From: an uncultured Alcanivorax sp.
Lineage (GTDB): Bacteria > Pseudomonadota > Gammaproteobacteria > Pseudomonadales > Alcanivoracaceae
Reading direction: 5' to 3'
NCBI RefSeq assembly: GCF_947258575.1
Contig: NZ_CAMYIV010000011.1
Span: 186,001-250,000, forward strand
Length of the DNA: 64,000 bases
Position numbers and translations under genes: made by a program. Below are positions 1-8,395 of this stretch, in pieces; position 1 is the stretch's first letter, and each line of letters begins with the position of its first letter. Under the pieces are notes generated by a model. That model was not told the DNA's origin. It searched no databases and saw only the letters and a list, made by a program, of their open reading frames with translations.

Positions 1-103
1 TGCAAGTTTCAAGTTGAAAGTTGCAACGCGGTTGATGTGCGTTGCCAACCGGAGAGCAGGGTGGCCGCGCTTCATTACAGGTGAAATTTTTCTACGAAGC
101 CAC

Positions 104-167
104 TGTAGGAGCGCCGCTTGAGGCGCGAATCACTGTGGCTGTTCGCGCCTCAAGCGGCGCTCCTACA
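104..167. repeat. Perfect inverted repeat of the TGTAGGAG family
   Basis: Two 26-base arms (104-129 and 142-167) are exact reverse complements around a 12-base loop. They begin TGTAGGAG and carry the variable core CGCCGCTTGAGGCG. The left flank TCTACGAAGCC (91-101) is shared with the copies near 15.8, 26.3 and 42.1 kb, which marks this as one member of a dispersed REP-like family. The remainder of 1-268 holds AAGTTT/GAAAGTT-rich short repeats and no gene. Confidence 0.85.
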
Positions 168-268
168 TTCGTTTTTCCTGAAAGCGTCTGAACGCGGCCT
201 TCGCCCTTGTTGTTAGGGAAGGCCGTCACCGTGTTTCAACTTTGAACTTTACACTTTCAACTGCTCTC

Positions 269-1477
269 CTACCCGATCACTCCTTCCGCCTTTAACGCCG
301 CAAACTCCTCGTCACTGAGCCCCAGCTCTTCACGCAATACCACGTCGTTATGGCTGCCCACCTCGCCACCCGGCCAGCGGGTTTCGCCAGGGGTGTCGGC
401 GAGTCGAGGAGTGATGGCGGGCACCTTGAGGGGCTTGCCGTTGATTTCCACCTGTTGGAACAGGCCGCGGGCCTGGAAGTGGGGATCGTTGAACATGTCG
501 GCCACGGAGTAGATGGGGCCCGACGGGACCCGGGCCTTTTCCAGCAGAGTCAGTACTTCCTCGCTGGGCAGACTGCGACACCAGCTGTCCAGGGCGGTGT
601 CGATCTCTGCCTCGTGTTCCACCCGCCCGGCGTTACTGGCCATGGCCGGGTTGTCTGCCATATCCGGGCGGCCGGCGGTGGTCATCAGGCGTTTGAAGAT
701 GGAATCGCCATTGCCGCCGATCACCACGAACTTGCCGTCGGCACAGCGGTAGGTATTGGTGGGGACGATGCCGGTGACAGTGGAGCCCGCCGGTTCACGG
801 ATCACTCCGGCACCATCGAATTCCGGGATCACGCCCTCCAGCAGGTTGAAGACAGATTCATACAGGGCCACGTCCACCACCTGGCCCTTGTTGCTCTTTT
901 GCCGCTCAAACAGGGCCAGCAGAATCCCCAGGGCCGCGTGCAGGCCGGCAATGGTGTCGCCCAGGGACAGGTTGGGGCGAACCGGGCGCTCGCCGGGGAA
1001 CCCGTTTACATAACGCAGCCCGCCAATGCCCTCACAGACCGACGCATAGCCGGGCTTGCTGGCATAGGGGCCGGTCTGGCCATAACCGGAGATGCGAGTG
1101 TAGATCAGCCCCGGGTTGTCCTCAGCGAAGCTGTCCGGGCCCAGGCCCCAGTTTTCCATGGTGCCGGGGCGGAAGTTCTCGATCACCACGTCGGCGTTGC
1201 CCATCAGCTTGCGGACCAACGCCTTGCCCTGATCGGATTTCAGATCCAGGGTCACCGACTTCTTGTTGCGCCCCAGGCTACGCCACCAGTAGGAGGTGCC
1301 ATCTTCATCCAGTTTGCGCCAACCGCGTATGGGGTCGCCGCCGGGAGGTTCCACCTTCACCACATCGGCACCGAAATAGGCCAGCAGGGTGCCGGTAAAG
1401 GGGCCAGCCAGCAGCTGGCCCAGCTCGATAACACGGACACCGTCCAGGGGAAGGCGGCGGGATGAGGTCTCGGGCAT
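269..1477 (-). CDS. CaiB/BaiF family III CoA-transferase
   Basis: Predicted cytoplasmic enzyme moving CoA between carboxylic acids. Near the N-terminus it reads RVIELGQLLAGPFTG and ADVVKVEPPGGDP, the usual family III opening. The catalytic aspartate is expected in SLGDTIAG, about residue 174. At about 402 residues it matches the family's normal length. ATG at 1477 is preferred over an upstream GTG at 1510 because GGAG lies five bases before it. It stands alone on the minus strand, divergent from trmH, with no partner that reveals its substrate. Candidates include carnitine, formyl/oxalyl and alpha-methylacyl substrates; family assignment is firm but substrate is unknown. Confidence 0.9.
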   Translation of the reverse strand: MPETSSRRLPLDGVRVIELGQLLAGPFTGTLLAYFGADVVKVEPPGGDPIRGWRKLDEDGTSYWWRSLGRNKKSVTLDLKSDQGKALVRKLMGNADVVIENFRPGTMENWGLGPDSFAEDNPGLIYTRISGYGQTGPYASKPGYASVCEGIGGLRYVNGFPGERPVRPNLSLGDTIAGLHAALGILLALFERQKSNKGQVVDVALYESVFNLLEGVIPEFDGAGVIREPAGSTVTGIVPTNTYRCADGKFVVIGGNGDSIFKRLMTTAGRPDMADNPAMASNAGRVEHEAEIDTALDSWCRSLPSEEVLTLLEKARVPSGPIYSVADMFNDPHFQARGLFQQVEINGKPLKVPAITPRLADTPGETRWPGGEVGSHNDVVLREELGLSDEEFAALKAEGVIG

Positions 1478-1612
1478 GGGGTCTCCGTAGGTTGCGGTTA
1501 GCTGGGCCACAAGCCTAGCGGATTGGGTTGCGCAGTGGCAGTGCCTGAAATGCTCGAAACCGATTGTCTGGGGTCAGTTTCCCCGGGGGTAGGGAAAGAT
1601 CAGAGCGAGCAA

Positions 1613-1667
1613 CGAGGTACGAGTTTCGAATTGCAAAACCCGGTGGCCTTTCGCAACTCGTACCTCG
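1613..1667. repeat. 13-bp inverted repeat between CaiB and trmH
   Basis: CGAGGTACGAGTT (1613-1625) is matched exactly by AACTCGTACCTCG (1655-1667), with a 29-base loop. It lies between the divergent starts of the CoA-transferase gene and trmH. It resembles the TACGAGCTACG-type tracts seen elsewhere in the window, so a repeat remnant is more likely than an operator. Confidence 0.6.
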
Positions 1668-1786
1668 CTTCTTGTGAGTGGATATTCGCGGTTGAACGAC
1701 CGCTCCCACCGGGCGGTTGTCCGACCGGAGATTTTGCCTGTCTGCCCGCAGGCTATACAATCCGCAGCCTATTATAAGGAAAGCCC

Positions 1787-2488
1787 ATGACCCCGGAACG
1801 CTATCGTCGCATCTGCGACACCCTGGACCGCCGCCAGCCTGATCTCACCGTGATCATGGATGGCGTCCACAAGCCCCACAATATCGCCGCCATTGTGCGC
1901 ACCTGCGACGCGGTGGGCATTCTCGATGTGCATGCCATCTTGCCCAATAACCGGGCGCGGATGGCCGCCGGCACTGCCATGGGCTCCCAGCGCTGGGTGC
2001 AGGTGCACAAGCGTGACGAGAGCAGCCGTGTGATTCGTGAATTGCAGGGGCAGGGCGTGCAGGTGTTGGCGGCGCATTTGTCTGATACCGCAGTGCCCTA
2101 TCGGGAAGTGGATTACACCCGGCCCACGGCTTTGCTGCTAGGCACTGAAAAATTTGGCGTCAGCGATGAAGCCGCGGCGGCGGTGGACCAGCATGTGGTC
2201 ATCCCAATGATGGGCATGGTGGAATCGTTCAATGTGAGCGTCGCGGCGGCCATCATTCTGGCGGAAGCCTGTGAGCAGCGCCGCGCCAAAGGCTACTATG
2301 ACCAGCCGCGTATTGATCCGGCCCGTTACCAGGAGTTGCTGTTCCGCTGGGGCCACCAGAAAATTGCCCGCCTGTGTGATGCGGAGGGGGTTCCCTACCC
2401 CGCGCTGGACGACGAGGGGCAGGTGAAAGACAGTGCCGCGCTTACGGCACTGTTGCGACGGAGGCACTCACCGGACCCAGAGGTTTAG
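1787..2488 (+). CDS. trmH: tRNA (guanosine(18)-2'-O)-methyltransferase TrmH
   Basis: SPOUT-class methyltransferase that adds a 2'-O-methyl group to G18 in the D-loop of tRNA, using S-adenosylmethionine. All three SPOUT motifs are visible: KPHNIAAIVRTCDAVG (about residues 28-43), LLLGTEKFGVSDEA (about 113-126) and IPMMGMVESFNVSVAAA near residues 134-150, which form the trefoil knot. The C-terminal 60 residues are the TrmH-specific extension. The ATG at 1787 follows AAGGAAAG with good spacing. Its 3' end overlaps the convergent gene at 2442-4331 by 47 bases. Confidence 0.95.
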   Translation: MTPERYRRICDTLDRRQPDLTVIMDGVHKPHNIAAIVRTCDAVGILDVHAILPNNRARMAAGTAMGSQRWVQVHKRDESSRVIRELQGQGVQVLAAHLSDTAVPYREVDYTRPTALLLGTEKFGVSDEAAAAVDQHVVIPMMGMVESFNVSVAAAIILAEACEQRRAKGYYDQPRIDPARYQELLFRWGHQKIARLCDAEGVPYPALDDEGQVKDSAALTALLRRRHSPDPEV

Positions 2489-4331
2489 CACTGGGTGCAT
2501 GGCTGACCTGCCAGTGGAAATCGGCGGCACCGCCTTCGCCCACCCAGGCCGGGAACCACAGGGTATTGTCCATGGTGGCGTAGCGTAGTCGGGCGATATC
2601 GATGTCCCGTTCCTTGGCCAGTGCCACCATGCGCTGCAGCACTTTGCCGTGGTGGACCTGATCCACCTGCTTGGTGGTGTCCAGTATGGCCTGGCGCATC
2701 AGGCTATTGAAATCATCGCGAGCGATACCGGAAAAATTCATCCGGTTAAGGTCGGCCAGAAAGGCATCGGCGAGAGCGGCTATCGTGGGAAAACGGCCTT
2801 CCTTTTTCAGTTCCCTCAATCGCTGGTTGACCACCTCGTCGTACTTGTCAAAGGCACCGTCTTCCTCCGCATCCGCCAATGCCAGAATGGCTTCGCCAAG
2901 GCTGTCCATGTCCAGATAATCCAGTTTGGGAATGGCGCCAAGCAGATCAATGACCGTGCGCGGCATGCCCTCACTCTCAAAACCCAGCCGCGGGGTGGCA
3001 CCCGGGTGGCGCTCGTATTTGGTGGTGCTTGCCTTGTCGTCCTCGTAGAACATGTTCATGGACATGCCATTGAGAAAGGCATCGAACAGACCATCAGGCA
3101 CCACCGGCATATGGTTGCTGAAAAACATTTCCCAGCCCTGGTTGGAATCCATATGCAGCCAGTCGCCGGGTAAGCGAGTCGCGCCGAGAGTATGCTCGAA
3201 GTCGTTCATCTCACCATCGACGATGCCGTATTGGCCCTTGCCATAGACGGAATCATAGGTGATGCGAGCTCCATCCAGATTGTGAAAATCGATGGCAAAG
3301 TGGATGCGGGGTTCGCGCAGGAACATCATGAAAAATTTCAGTACCTTGACGCTGCCAATGGCAAAGCGGGAAGGAATGGTGACCGACTGTTCGTAGAAAT
3401 CCACCTGGAATTTCTGGCTGAAAAACGTCGGCATAAAAGCGTACCAGATGCGCGCCTTGACCAGGATTGAGGCCCTCACTGCACCGTCCTTCACGGCAAT
3501 GGGGGTGGCCTTGATGTTTTTGCGGGTATCCAGATCCACGCGCAGGTTCTGGTTGAAAATACCGGTGCTGATGTTGACGTAAATGTTGTCGATGACATTC
3601 TCGTCCTTGTGCGGGCCTAGCCGGGGGGACATGGCCCGGATCTGGGTGAAATCCTTGGCGTCGTAGTCCATTTGCATCAGCGTGGTTTCAATGCGGCCGC
3701 TTTCCAGATCCACCTGCACATAATCTGCCCGCGAGCGTTCGTTGTTATTGCGCACCAGGTAAATGTAGCGGGGCTGGTTGCGGGGGGAGTCCAGGCGGAT
3801 TTCCTCCAGCAGGCGGCCTTCTTTCAGCGCATGTTGCTGCGGATCGAAACGGTCCCAGCCGCCGTCACGGAACATGAAGGCCAGCTCGTCGAAATCATCA
3901 AAAATACCGGGCTCACCTTCCGGCTTGTGATCATTGTGACCCTCAATCCAGATCAGGCCGGTCTTGTCGAACTCGTCAATCTGGAAGGGAATCGGGATCA
4001 GCTTGCCCGCGCGCACGGCCATCAGTGATAGCTCTTCGGTGGGGATGCCGTTATGTTCCGCCAGCTCGAAGCCCTTCATCTCCATGGGGTAGAGGTAAGT
4101 GAACTGGGTGGTGTCCAGGGCCTTGAGGGTGCGATCCAGCTGGTCGGTGGAAATATTGCGCAGACCTGAGGCCCAGCGGCCCATGGCGCTGGGGTCCGCC
4201 TTGTAGAAATCCAGGAAATGCTCAAAGTAGGGATCGGGGACGCCCTCGGTCCAGATTTCCCGTGCCTGTGATGGGCTCACCAGGGTGAGAAGTAGGGCGG
4301 TGAGACCGATCCATGCCTGTCTGCCGGTCAT
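2442..4331 (-). CDS. Large exported protein of unknown function
   Basis: I do not recognise a named family. The 629-residue product starts with a clear Sec signal peptide (WIGLTALLLTLVSPSQA) and has no later membrane segment, so it is probably periplasmic or secreted. The mature part is acidic and rich in aromatic residues. Residues about 100-200 read like a beta-sandwich (IPFQIDEFD, FDDFDELAFMFRDGGWDRF), and the last 150 residues look helical. There is no lipobox. It overlaps trmH tail-to-tail and lies head-to-head with the methyltransferase at 4381, so it is probably transcribed alone. Coding looks sound throughout; function is unknown. Confidence 0.8.
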   Translation of the reverse strand: MTGRQAWIGLTALLLTLVSPSQAREIWTEGVPDPYFEHFLDFYKADPSAMGRWASGLRNISTDQLDRTLKALDTTQFTYLYPMEMKGFELAEHNGIPTEELSLMAVRAGKLIPIPFQIDEFDKTGLIWIEGHNDHKPEGEPGIFDDFDELAFMFRDGGWDRFDPQQHALKEGRLLEEIRLDSPRNQPRYIYLVRNNNERSRADYVQVDLESGRIETTLMQMDYDAKDFTQIRAMSPRLGPHKDENVIDNIYVNISTGIFNQNLRVDLDTRKNIKATPIAVKDGAVRASILVKARIWYAFMPTFFSQKFQVDFYEQSVTIPSRFAIGSVKVLKFFMMFLREPRIHFAIDFHNLDGARITYDSVYGKGQYGIVDGEMNDFEHTLGATRLPGDWLHMDSNQGWEMFFSNHMPVVPDGLFDAFLNGMSMNMFYEDDKASTTKYERHPGATPRLGFESEGMPRTVIDLLGAIPKLDYLDMDSLGEAILALADAEEDGAFDKYDEVVNQRLRELKKEGRFPTIAALADAFLADLNRMNFSGIARDDFNSLMRQAILDTTKQVDQVHHGKVLQRMVALAKERDIDIARLRYATMDNTLWFPAWVGEGGAADFHWQVSHAPSAKPLGPVSASVATVP

Positions 4332-4380
4332 TTTGTTATTCTCTTGGACGATTTGGATTGGCGAAACAAGGCCCTAGGGT

Positions 4381-5058
4381 ATGACAAGCAATCAGGAAAG
4401 AGTAGGCCTTGACGCCTTACATGAACGGCTCCAACGCGTATTACCGGCGGTATCCCTAGTCTGCCAGGCACTGCCGAAGACACCACAGATCCGCTTATGG
4501 CTGCTGGATGAACTGTTCCCCGAACAGGCCCTGGACCCGCACATCGTCAATGCGATCATGGAAGAGCCGCCGTACTGGTCTTTTTGCTGGGCCTCCGGGC
4601 AGGTGTTGGCCGAATACCTGCTCAGCCACCCCGAGTGGGTGAGGGGCCGTTGTGTGGTGGATGTGGGGCCGGGCTCCGGGGTGGTTGCCATTGCCGCCGC
4701 CCTGGCAGGGGCGTCACGGGTGATCGCCTGTGATCTGGACCAGGATGCGCTGACCGCCACCGCGCTCAACGCGGCAGAAAACCAGGTTGATATCGAACTG
4801 AGCCAGGATCTGGACAGTGCCTTGGCCGCGGCGGATCTGGTAACGGCGGCGGATATCCTCTACGACCGGGAAAACCTGCCGTTGCTGGCTCGCTTCCAGC
4901 AGGTCAATCGGGTGCTGCTGGCCGATTCCCGGGTGCCTGACCTGGACCCGCCCGGCTACCAGTTGCTGGGGCAGTGGCAGTCCTGCACCTGGCCGGATCT
5001 GGGGGAATCCAGCGAGTACAACGGGGTGAGAGTGTTTGCCTCGGAACCGTCGCCCTGA
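4381..5058 (+). CDS. Class I SAM methyltransferase, ETFB-lysine/METTL-like
   Basis: Predicted protein methyltransferase of the ETFB lysine (METTL20) or nicotinamide N-methyltransferase-like group. PPYWSFCWASGQVLAEYL, about residues 62-79, is the typical substrate-side motif. VVDVGPGSGVVAIAAALAGA follows as SAM motif I, then ACDLDQDAL as the ribose-binding acidic turn. Motif IV is ADILYDRE. At 225 residues it has normal length and no signal peptide. By analogy the target could be the beta subunit of electron-transfer flavoprotein, but nothing in the neighbourhood confirms that. Confidence 0.75.
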   Translation: MTSNQERVGLDALHERLQRVLPAVSLVCQALPKTPQIRLWLLDELFPEQALDPHIVNAIMEEPPYWSFCWASGQVLAEYLLSHPEWVRGRCVVDVGPGSGVVAIAAALAGASRVIACDLDQDALTATALNAAENQVDIELSQDLDSALAAADLVTAADILYDRENLPLLARFQQVNRVLLADSRVPDLDPPGYQLLGQWQSCTWPDLGESSEYNGVRVFASEPSP

Positions 5059-5177
5059 AGGAATGTCAGAAAAGCAGTACGGCGTTGCTATCCGCCCTGG
5101 GTGACCGATGCATCTGCCGTAGGGAGGAGGGAAGGCCTCCACCGATATAACCCGCTTATTGCTTGTTTTCTCAGTAC

Positions 5178-5193
5178 AGGAGGAACGACGTTG
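5178..5193 (+). promoter_or_regulatory. Ribosome binding site fixing a TTG start
   Basis: AGGAGGA at 5178-5184 is an almost ideal Shine-Dalgarno, six bases before TTG at 5191. The frame's upstream ATG (5101) lacks such a site and would bury the signal peptide, so TTG is the likely start of the DegQ/MucD-type protease. Confidence 0.8.
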
Positions 5194-6576
5194 TTGAATT
5201 CCAAGAATCCGCTGCAACCTGTTGTCTGGATGCTGGCACTGTGTGTCATCGCTTTTTCCCCGGCTCAGGCGGCGTTGCCATCTGTGACGGGCGACGGCCA
5301 GGCGCTGCCATCGCTGGCGCCGATGCTGGAAAAAACCTCCCCGGCGGTGGTCAATATCGCCATCGAAACGCGGATCCGTACCGCCCGTAATCCCTTGATG
5401 GAAGATCCCTTCTTCCGCCGTTTTTTCAATATCCCCGAGCATCAGCAACGTGAGCGCCGTGCCGCCAGTGCCGGTTCCGGCGTGATTGTGGATGCCAAGG
5501 AAGGCTATGTGCTGACCAATGCCCACGTGGTGAAGAACGCGGACTCCATTGAGGTTACCCTCACCGATGGTCGGGAGTTGTCTGCCGAGCTGGTGGGTAC
5601 CGACGAGGAAGTGGATCTGGCGGTACTCAAGCTGGAATCCGCTGAGGATCTCACCCAGATTGCCATTGCCGATTCCACCGGCTTGCGGGTGGGGGATTTT
5701 GTAGTGGCCATTGGTAACCCGTTCGGACTGGGGCAGACCGTGACCAGTGGCATTGTCTCAGCGTTGGGTCGAACCGGCCTGGGCATTGAAGGCTATGAAA
5801 GCTTTATCCAGACCGATGCGTCCATCAATCCGGGCAACTCCGGTGGCGCCCTAGTAAACCTGCGCGGCGAACTGGTGGGCATCAACACTGCCATCATCGC
5901 TCCCGCCGGCGGCAATGTGGGTATCGGCTTCGCCATCCCCACAGAAATGGCCGAGAACGTGATGCACCAGCTGATCGAGCATGGTGAAGTTCGCCGCGGC
6001 GTGCTGGGTGTCACCATTCAGGATCTTACCGCCGAGCTGGCGGAGGCCTTCGGTGTAGAGCGCAAGAACGGGGTAGTGATTACCCAGGTCATGGAGGAAA
6101 GCGCGGCGGAAAAAGCCGGCATTAAAAGTGGTGACGTAGTGATTGCCGTGGACGGCCGCCCGGTGAAGCGGGCTGCGGATCTGCGTAACAAGGTTGGCAT
6201 GGCGCCGGTGGGCGAGAAGGTGACGTTGACGGTCCTGCGCGATGGCAAAAAGCGCGAGATGACAGCGGTCATCAGTGAGTCGACCCAGCAGGCATCCAGC
6301 GGCGAGTCGGTTTCCAAGTATCTGCAAGGCGCCAACCTGCGCGACCTGCGCAAAGGTGAGCTGCAGCATGCAGACAGTGGCGTACTGGTGGACGATGTGA
6401 AGCAGGGCTCTCCCGCCTGGCGGGCCGGGTTGCGTCGTGGCGATGTGATCATCAACGCCAATCGGCAGGATGTGGTGAACACGGCGGAACTGCGCAATGC
6501 CATCGGTGACAAGGATGGCACCCTGTTGTTGCGGGTCAATCGTAATGGCGGTGTGTTCTTTGTGGTGATTCGCTGA
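5191..6576 (+). CDS. DegQ/MucD-type periplasmic serine endoprotease
   Basis: HtrA-family protease and chaperone for envelope protein quality control. The start is taken as TTG 5191, because AGGAGGA (5178-5184) sits just upstream and the product then opens with a signal peptide ending at SPAQA. An upstream ATG at 5101 would add 30 residues that are not signal-like. In the 461-residue product the triad is H112 (TNAHVV), D142 (VDLAVLKL) and S217 (GNSGGAL). Two PDZ domains follow, about residues 255-345 and 365-455. Length agrees with Pseudomonas MucD and DegQ. The gene is monocistronic, with no sigma-E or mucA/B genes beside it. Confidence 0.93.
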   Translation: MLNSKNPLQPVVWMLALCVIAFSPAQAALPSVTGDGQALPSLAPMLEKTSPAVVNIAIETRIRTARNPLMEDPFFRRFFNIPEHQQRERRAASAGSGVIVDAKEGYVLTNAHVVKNADSIEVTLTDGRELSAELVGTDEEVDLAVLKLESAEDLTQIAIADSTGLRVGDFVVAIGNPFGLGQTVTSGIVSALGRTGLGIEGYESFIQTDASINPGNSGGALVNLRGELVGINTAIIAPAGGNVGIGFAIPTEMAENVMHQLIEHGEVRRGVLGVTIQDLTAELAEAFGVERKNGVVITQVMEESAAEKAGIKSGDVVIAVDGRPVKRAADLRNKVGMAPVGEKVTLTVLRDGKKREMTAVISESTQQASSGESVSKYLQGANLRDLRKGELQHADSGVLVDDVKQGSPAWRAGLRRGDVIINANRQDVVNTAELRNAIGDKDGTLLLRVNRNGGVFFVVIR

Positions 6577-6601
6577 TTCAGTTGCGTTGAAAGTGGATAA
6601 G

Positions 6602-6650
6602 CGCGGGCGGGCCTGTTGGATCAAACTGTCAGGCGGTGCCCGCGTTTCAT
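6602..6650 (+). terminator. Hairpin terminator after the DegQ/MucD gene
   Basis: CGCGGGC (6602-6608) pairs with GCCCGCG (6638-6644), and an inner GCCTG (6611-6615) pairs with CAGGC (6630-6634). The stem is followed by TTTCATTTC. It begins 25 bases after the protease stop codon. Confidence 0.65.
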
Positions 6651-6673
6651 TTCTACAGAAGCGCTGATGGCAC

Positions 6674-6701
6674 TGTAGGAGCTATGCTTGCATGGCGAAC
6701 C
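6674..6701. repeat. Solo left arm of the TGTAGGAG repeat
   Basis: This 28-base arm carries the CTATGCTTGCATGG core and is identical to the left arm of the complete element at 15822-15849. It has no partner nearby. The complementary right arm appears at 10144-10169, in inverted orientation, 3.4 kb away. Confidence 0.75.
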
Positions 6702-6763
6702 TTGGCCCGAGAAACCGGATTGGCTGCTAATATTTCACTGCCGAGATGGTCATTCCACAAAAC

Positions 6764-7546
6764 TCACTCTTCAAATGTCCCATGCCGGCCGGCGCCTTGC
6801 CGGAAACGTTCGGCGCCACCGATGGCTTCTTCGAACACCACCGGATAGCCGCCGGCGCCTTCCCGGCGCAGGGCTTCATCCAGGGGCAGATCCCATTGTT
6901 GATAGGCAGACAGCCGGTCGGCCTGCAGGCATTGCTGGGGGAAGGCGGCGATTTGCCGGGCCAGGGCAATGGCTTCATCCAGTGCCGTACCGTCGGCAAC
7001 CACCCGGTTGGCCAGGCCGATCTGCAGGGCTTCATCGGCCGCCACCGGCCTGCCAGTCAGAATCATATCCATGGCGCGGCTGTGGCCGATCAGTCGAGGC
7101 AGACGCACGGTGCCGCCATCGATCAGGGGCACGCCCCAGCGCCGGCAGAACACGCCGAACGTGGCGGACGTTTCCGCCACTCGCAAGTCGCACAACAGCG
7201 CCAGCTCCAGGCCGCCGGCCACGGCAAAGCCGCTCACGGCGGCAATCACCGGTTTGCCTAGCAGCATGCGAGTGGGGCCCATGGGCCCGGGGCCGCTGCC
7301 GGCTTCGTCGATTTCATTGCGTCGTTGCGGATCGGACAGGGCGGACAGATCGGCACCGGCACAGAAGTTGCCGCCGGCGCCGGTGAGAATGGCTACCTTG
7401 AGATCGGCGTTCTGCTCAAAGGTCTCGAAAGCGGTACGTAACGCATCCGCCGTGGGGCGATCCACCGCGTTACGCTTTTCGGGGCGGTTGAGGGTGATGA
7501 TGAAAAGGTCGTCGCGGGTCTCGGTGATTACCGGTTGTTCAGTCAC
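6764..7546 (-). CDS. Crotonase-family enoyl-CoA hydratase/isomerase-like protein
   Basis: Crotonase fold, acting on acyl-CoA thioesters. The oxyanion-hole segments are visible in GAGGNFCAGADLSAL and AAVSGFAVAGGLELALLCD. The glutamate matching rat hydratase Glu144 is kept (GLELAL), but the Glu164 position is cysteine: the segment reads FGVFCRRWGVPLIDGGT where hydratases have FGQPE. This subgroup is common in bacteria, and its reaction may not be simple hydration. GTG at 7546 is preferred, with GGAAAG just before it, over an ATG at 7585. It lies downstream of the NmrA-like gene on the same strand, but a hairpin separates them. Confidence 0.85.
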   Translation of the reverse strand: MTEQPVITETRDDLFIITLNRPEKRNAVDRPTADALRTAFETFEQNADLKVAILTGAGGNFCAGADLSALSDPQRRNEIDEAGSGPGPMGPTRMLLGKPVIAAVSGFAVAGGLELALLCDLRVAETSATFGVFCRRWGVPLIDGGTVRLPRLIGHSRAMDMILTGRPVAADEALQIGLANRVVADGTALDEAIALARQIAAFPQQCLQADRLSAYQQWDLPLDEALRREGAGGYPVVFEEAIGGAERFRQGAGRHGTFEE

Positions 7547-7602
7547 AGGGCTTTCCGTTCTCTGCCGTTTCCCGCATCTAACCATAAAAGAAAGCCGAAA
7601 GG

Positions 7603-7625
7603 GGAGCGGTGGTCGTTACCGCTCC
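7603..7625 (-). terminator. Hairpin terminator after the NmrA-like gene
   Basis: GGAGCGGT (7603-7610) and ACCGCTCC (7618-7625) form a perfect 8-bp stem with a 7-base loop. Read on the minus strand, it is followed by CCTTTCGGCTTTCTTTT. It lies 12 bases after the reductase stop. Confidence 0.6.
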
Positions 7626-7637
7626 GCTTTTCAGTTT

Positions 7638-8279
7638 TCAGTAGGCCAGGGTGAAACGCTGACGTTCATGTTGCGGATGGTCCACTTCATCCAGCAGTGC
7701 CACGGCATAATCCTGAACAGAAATCCGGCTGTTGCCCTGGTCATCCACCAGCAGATCGTCCTGGCCCAGACGGAACTGGCCGGTACGCTCACCGGGGAAG
7801 ATTTCCGCCGCCGGCGACAGCATGGTCCAGTTCACCGCCGGCTCTGCCTGCAGCAGGGCCAGGGCATCCTGAGCACCCAGGGCGGTGGGCTTGTACTCCT
7901 CCGGGAAAGCCGGGGTGTCGATCAATAGCCTATCCGCCGCCACCCGCAGGGATCCGGCACCGCCCACTATCACCAGGCGGGCCACGTCAGCGGCTTTCAC
8001 TGCCGCGATAATGGATTTCACGCCCTGCACGTAATAGCCACGGATATCGTCCTGGGCGTGGCCGCTGAAGGCGCTGATAATCACATCCGCGCCGGTGAGC
8101 GCCTCAGTCAGTTGCGCGGTGTTCTGTACATCCACCTGTTTGACGCTCAGGTTGGTGGCGGTGGCATTCAACTTGTCCGGCTGACTGACCAGGGCCGTTA
8201 CCTGATGGCTGCGACGCAGGGCTTCTTCGCGCAGGGAGGAACCGATAAAACCGCTGGCACCAATCAATGCAATTTTCAT
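7638..8279 (-). CDS. NmrA/atypical-SDR NAD(P)-binding reductase
   Basis: Rossmann-fold protein of the NmrA-like, YwnB-like atypical short-chain dehydrogenase group. The dinucleotide-binding motif is at the extreme N-terminus (MKIALIGASGFIGSS). ATG 8279 is chosen because AGGAG precedes it, which gives 213 residues. The classical YxxxK pair is not evident, as is normal in this subgroup. Substrate is unknown. It is divergent from a LysR-type regulator across 116 bases with two palindromes, the usual layout for a LysR target gene. Confidence 0.85.
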   Translation of the reverse strand: MKIALIGASGFIGSSLREEALRRSHQVTALVSQPDKLNATATNLSVKQVDVQNTAQLTEALTGADVIISAFSGHAQDDIRGYYVQGVKSIIAAVKAADVARLVIVGGAGSLRVAADRLLIDTPAFPEEYKPTALGAQDALALLQAEPAVNWTMLSPAAEIFPGERTGQFRLGQDDLLVDDQGNSRISVQDYAVALLDEVDHPQHERQRFTLAY

Positions 8280-8312
8280 GGGGGTAACTCCTGATCCAAT
8301 TCGTTTCGACAT

Positions 8313-8338
8313 GATCAGTATCGGTGTTTGCACTGATC
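8313..8338. promoter_or_regulatory. Candidate LysR operator palindromes
   Basis: GATCAGT (8313-8319) and ACTGATC (8332-8338) form a perfect interrupted palindrome with 12 bases between the arms. A second, AAATCA/TGATTT (8359-8364 and 8372-8377), lies closer to the regulator. Both are in the intergenic region between the divergent reductase and LysR genes, where LysR proteins usually bind. Binding itself is inferred. Confidence 0.5.
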
Positions 8339-8395
8339 GGAAAAATAGCCTAATAAGTAAATCAGTGTTGTTGATTTCTAAACAGTGAGTCTGAT

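Noticed and set aside
350..1465. Long open frame (371 codons) opposite the CoA-transferase gene
   Set aside because: It runs antisense through a clear CaiB/BaiF gene, lacks a ribosome site and shows no family pattern; GC-rich codon use opens such frames.
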